The notes under the pieces are model-generated. The model had not been told where the DNA came from. It saw only the letters and a program-made list of their open reading frames with translations, and ran no database searches. Below, one piece after another: positions 6,439 through 8,917 of a stretch of 8,917 bases of DNA. Positions within the stretch are counted from its first letter, which is position 1; the number at the start of each line of letters is the position of its first letter. The stretch comes from Desulfovibrio sp. (GTDB lineage Bacteria > Desulfobacterota > Desulfovibrionia > Desulfovibrionales > Desulfovibrionaceae), in NCBI GenBank assembly GCA_031270875.1, contig JAISXC010000222.1:1-8917 (forward strand). The letters run 5' to 3'. Both the position numbers and the translations under genes were made by a program.

Positions 6439-8217
6439 ATGGACCCTACCAGACAAACAAACCAGAAGACCGACTATAAAGAACTGGTCCGCAGATTGGA
6501 AAATCTGACGGCCGACGCCGCAGGCGGCGGAGTTCCGGGAAATGAGCTGAGGGATCTGCTGCGTTGCGTGCGCAAGCTGGAGCGGGACTACCGCGCGCTT
6601 TGCCTCATGCACGAGCAGACGGAACGCCTGCGCGACATGAACGAGGCCGCCGTTGAACTGGCCCATTTTTACACCCGCCTTCTGCTGAAGAACGTGTCGA
6701 GCGTCATCTTCATGCTGGACAAGGATCTGCGCCTTGTGCTCGGCAGCACTTCAGCCGCTTCTCTGCTCGCCCATAACGACATACGCGAAATAGTGGGAAT
6801 GCCGTTCGCCGACCTTTTCTCAAAAATCATGCCCGATGACTGGGTGGCCGCCATGGTCGGCCGCTGCAGGGCAATTCTGGAAAGCGGCGACACTCTTGCC
6901 ACGGAAGAATCCGTCATGCTGAAAAACGGCGTGACATCCACATACAAAATTACCACCTCCCCCGCGCAGGAGAAGGGCGTCAGCAAGGGCATCGTGGTTG
7001 TCATGAACGATATTACCCAGCTTGTCCAGGCAAGGGAGGACGCGGAACAGGCAAGCAGGGCGAAAAGCAGTTTTCTGGCCAATATGAGCCATGAAATACG
7101 CACTCCCATCGGCGTGGTCATCGGCATGATCAACATTGCGAAAACCAGCCATGACGCCGACCGCAAAAATTACTGTCTTGACAAAATCGAAACCGCGTCC
7201 ATGCATCTGCTCGGCGTTATCAACGATATCCTGGACATCTCCAAAATCGAGGCGGGCAAGCTGGAACTTTCCCCGGTGGAATTCAGCTTTGAGGAAATGC
7301 TGAAGAAAATCGTCACGGTGATACGCTTCCGCATCGGTGAGCGCAACCAGCTTTTCGAGCAAAATATCGACCCGTCCCTTCCGCCGTTTTTTCTGGCTGA
7401 CGATCAGCGGATTGCCCAGGTTGTCATCAATCTGCTCTCCAACGCGGTAAAATTTACGCCCGAAGAGGGGAGCATACGGCTGGAGGCCCGTCTTCAGAAG
7501 AGAGATGGGGATGCCTGTACGATTTATTTTTCCGTTACGGATACGGGCATCGGCCTGAGCGAAGAGCAGCGCTCGCGTCTGTTCTCTCCCTTTGAGCAGG
7601 CGGACAACAGCGTTTCCCGCAAATTCGGCGGAACAGGCCTTGGACTTGCCATATCCAAGCGCATTGTGGAAATGATGGACGGAACCATGGGAGTGAACTC
7701 AACTTTGGGAGAAGGGTCCACTTTTTGGTTCACTGTCAAGGCAAAATGCGTCCCCGGCCCGGAGGCCGCCGGCATGGAGGCCACCGTCGTCGCCGCGGCC
7801 GACGCGGCCGGAATTTTTGCCGGCTGTCGCATTCTGCTTGCCGAAGATATTGACATCAACAGAGAAATAGTGGCGGCGCTGCTGGAGTCGACCGGGGTGG
7901 AAATCGACAGCGTCGGAAACGGAGAGGATGCCCTGCGGAACGTCAACGATGCGCCGGCCAGATATGACCTGATTCTCATGGACGTGCAGATGCCCACCAT
8001 GGACGGACTGGAGGCCACGCGCCACATCCGCGCGCTGGACGCCCCCGAGGCGAAAACCGTGCCCATTATTGCCATGACGGCGCATGTTTTCCGCGAAGAC
8101 ATCGAAAAATGCCTTGAAGCCGGCATGAACAACCATGTGAGCAAGCCGCTGGAGTTTGTCGAACTGGTGGAAAAAATGCGCCATTACCTGCCGCCCCGGA
8201 AAACAGCTTCGAAATAG
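6439..8217 (+). CDS. Cytoplasmic PAS-domain hybrid sensor histidine kinase
   Basis: 592 residues with no membrane segment, so cytoplasmic. In order: helical, probably coiled-coil N-terminus (about 10-80, with KLERDYRALCLMHEQTERLR); a PAS domain (about 83-195, ending NDITQLV); HisKA with H218 in MSHEIRTPIG; HATPase with N335, DTGIGL from D368 and GGTGLG at 397-402; an Ala-rich linker (about 430-460); and a receiver with E469/D470, phosphoacceptor D515 (LILMDVQMPTMDG), T547 and K569. All residues for autophosphorylation and His-to-Asp transfer are present. There is no HPt domain, so onward transfer needs a separate HPt protein or the receiver acts directly. The PAS ligand or cofactor cannot be told. 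The residue 7 after the histidine is Gly where Asn is usual. ATG 6439 has only a weak AGG 7 nt upstream. It shares family type but not architecture with the kinase before it. Confidence 0.94.
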   Translation: MDPTRQTNQKTDYKELVRRLENLTADAAGGGVPGNELRDLLRCVRKLERDYRALCLMHEQTERLRDMNEAAVELAHFYTRLLLKNVSSVIFMLDKDLRLVLGSTSAASLLAHNDIREIVGMPFADLFSKIMPDDWVAAMVGRCRAILESGDTLATEESVMLKNGVTSTYKITTSPAQEKGVSKGIVVVMNDITQLVQAREDAEQASRAKSSFLANMSHEIRTPIGVVIGMINIAKTSHDADRKNYCLDKIETASMHLLGVINDILDISKIEAGKLELSPVEFSFEEMLKKIVTVIRFRIGERNQLFEQNIDPSLPPFFLADDQRIAQVVINLLSNAVKFTPEEGSIRLEARLQKRDGDACTIYFSVTDTGIGLSEEQRSRLFSPFEQADNSVSRKFGGTGLGLAISKRIVEMMDGTMGVNSTLGEGSTFWFTVKAKCVPGPEAAGMEATVVAAADAAGIFAGCRILLAEDIDINREIVAALLESTGVEIDSVGNGEDALRNVNDAPARYDLILMDVQMPTMDGLEATRHIRALDAPEAKTVPIIAMTAHVFREDIEKCLEAGMNNHVSKPLEFVELVEKMRHYLPPRKTASK

Positions 8218-8238
8218 ACCGTCTTCTTCCAAGCCCGC

Positions 8239-8267
8239 TGGACAACGCCGCGCTATTTTACTATACT
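8239..8267 (+). promoter_or_regulatory. Sigma70-type promoter for rpmF-plsX
   Basis: TGGACA at 8239-8244 (5 of 6 to the -35 consensus) and TATACT at 8262-8267 (5 of 6 to the -10 consensus) are separated by the ideal 17 nt. Transcription would start near 8274, giving a leader of about 117 nt before rpmF. It lies in the gap after the kinase gene, so the housekeeping cluster can be expressed independently of it. Confidence 0.72.
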
Positions 8268-8379
8268 TGTCTCCCTTAACTTATTGCCGGAAACGCAAAT
8301 ATTCGTTTTTTGCGGGCGGACAGCAGCGTTAAAGCGGATCGGACCGCGTTTTCGCCGCGCGTCTATTGATGATAGCGAC

Positions 8380-8385
8380 AAGGAG
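8380..8385 (+). promoter_or_regulatory. Strong ribosome binding site of rpmF
   Basis: AAGGAG, 6 nt before ATG 8392. It fixes the start and excludes the in-frame upstream extension that could begin at TTG 8284. Confidence 0.85.
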
Positions 8386-8391
8386 ATTCCC

Positions 8392-8577
8392 ATGGCTGTT
8401 CAGCAAAATAAAAAATCCCGCTCCCGCAGGGGAATGCGCCGCGCTCATGACCGCATTGCCGCGCCGGCCGTCATTTTCTGCTCCTGCGGGGAACCCAGAC
8501 TGCCCCACAGCGTCTGTCCGGCCTGCGGCTCCTATAAGGGACGCAAGGCGGTGGAAAGCAAAAGCAAGGCATCCTAG
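8392..8577 (+). CDS. rpmF: 50S ribosomal protein L32
   Basis: 61 residues, the normal size for bacterial L32, a structural protein of the large ribosomal subunit. The N-terminus MAVQQNKKSRSRRGMRRAHD is the classic basic L32 start. It is the zinc-binding (C+) form: C30-x-C32 and C42-x-x-C45 with LPHSVCPACG between and around them, then YKGRK. The first pair is CxC rather than CxxC, a spacing I recall from Desulfovibrio-type L32. The basic tail (KSKAS) is unremarkable. It is the first gene of a unit with plsX, 36 nt apart, a widely conserved pairing that links ribosome production with phospholipid and fatty-acid synthesis. It has its own promoter and a strong ribosome binding site. Confidence 0.97.
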   Translation: MAVQQNKKSRSRRGMRRAHDRIAAPAVIFCSCGEPRLPHSVCPACGSYKGRKAVESKSKAS

Positions 8578-8613
8578 GCCGGTGAAAAGCAACGCGCGGC
8601 CTTGCGGGCAGAG

Positions 8614-8917
8614 ATGAGCGATCGCCCTGTCATAGCGGTGGATGTCATGGGGGGGGACTTCGGGCCTTCCGTGGCCGTGGAAGGGGCTGTCAAGGCGGCA
8701 GGCCTGCACGATGTGCGCGTTCTGCTTGTCGGCGATACCCGCAAGGTGGAGGCCGAGCTTCAAAGGCTCGCCCTCCCGGACGCGTGTTATGACATTGCCC
8801 ATGCCGACGATGTGGTGCACATGAACGAAAAGCCTTCCGACATCCTGCGCCGCAAAAAAAACGCATCCATCCAGATCGCCTGCCGCCTTGTCAGGGAAGG
8901 CGCGGCCAATGCCCTTG
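8614..8917 (+). CDS. plsX: Phosphate acyltransferase PlsX (3'-truncated by window edge)
   Basis: The first 101 residues are visible from ATG 8614. PlsX converts acyl-ACP to acyl-phosphate, which PlsY uses to acylate glycerol-3-phosphate, the entry step of membrane phospholipid synthesis; it is a peripheral membrane protein. Recognisable features are IAVDVMGGDFGPSVAVEGA at residues 7-25 (family consensus AMGGD), VLLVGD near 37-42, and VVHMNEKPSDILRRKKNASI followed by RLVREGAANAL, which matches the family region leading to the SAGNTG motif just beyond the window. Full-length PlsX is about 330-350 residues. Only a weak purine-rich site (GCAGAG) precedes the start, so expression probably relies on the rpmF transcript. 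A run of eight G bases covers the MGGD codons. Confidence 0.96.
   Translation, partial: MSDRPVIAVDVMGGDFGPSVAVEGAVKAAGLHDVRVLLVGDTRKVEAELQRLALPDACYDIAHADDVVHMNEKPSDILRRKKNASIQIACRLVREGAANAL

Noticed and set aside
6311..6508. 65-codon ORF starting at TTG 6311 and overlapping the second kinase start
   Set aside because: Rare start, no ribosome binding site, and 70 nt of overlap with the certain kinase gene in another frame.
8284..8391. N-terminal extension of L32 from TTG 8284
   Set aside because: L32 proteins start at MAVQQNK-like sequence, and AAGGAG is correctly placed for ATG 8392.

Overview
The window is a moderately GC-rich stretch of bacterial chromosome in which every supported gene lies on the + strand. 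The best guess is a sulfate-reducing deltaproteobacterium of the Desulfovibrio group. The reasons are the rpmF-plsX gene pair, the style of the L32 protein (CxC...CxxC zinc site, LPHSVCPACG), and two large hybrid histidine kinases of a type common in that group. This assignment is inference from remembered family features, not a database result.

Layout, left to right. (1) 2-1312: the 3' part of a gene for a LIC12162-family putative transferase, probably surface-glycan related; its start lies before the window. (2) 1320-2357: an exported Sel1-repeat protein with seven back-to-back 36-residue repeats, 7 nt after gene 1. (3) 2436-2864: a stand-alone receiver protein with no output domain, ending in a short helical stub. 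(4) 2947-6084: a 1045-residue membrane hybrid kinase (TM, dCache sensor, TM, HisKA, HATPase, degenerate receiver, receiver, HPt, helical tail). (5) 6085-6438: a 354-nt AT-rich gap with a promoter-like -10 element and tiny ORFs of uncertain status. (6) 6439-8217: a soluble 592-residue hybrid kinase (coiled coil, PAS, HisKA, HATPase, receiver). (7) 8218-8391: an intergenic region with a good sigma70-type promoter. (8) rpmF at 8392-8577 and the 5' part of plsX from 8614, the start of the conserved ribosomal protein / phospholipid and fatty-acid synthesis cluster.

How the genes may work together. The membrane kinase carries all the parts of an internal His-Asp-His relay, and its final histidine (HPt) needs an external receiver. 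The stand-alone receiver immediately upstream is the obvious candidate. No DNA-binding, GGDEF/EAL or HD-GYP output domain is present in the window, so the end of the pathway is not visible here. The second kinase has its own receiver but no HPt and is cytoplasmic. rpmF-plsX is a separate housekeeping unit with its own promoter.

I see no mobile element, CRISPR array, tRNA or rRNA, and no clear evidence of a new defence or metabolic system. The points most worth checking are the degenerate receiver and the altered ligand motif in the membrane kinase, the sharp AT-rich 5' end of that gene, the truncated receiver protein, and the small ORFs before the second kinase.
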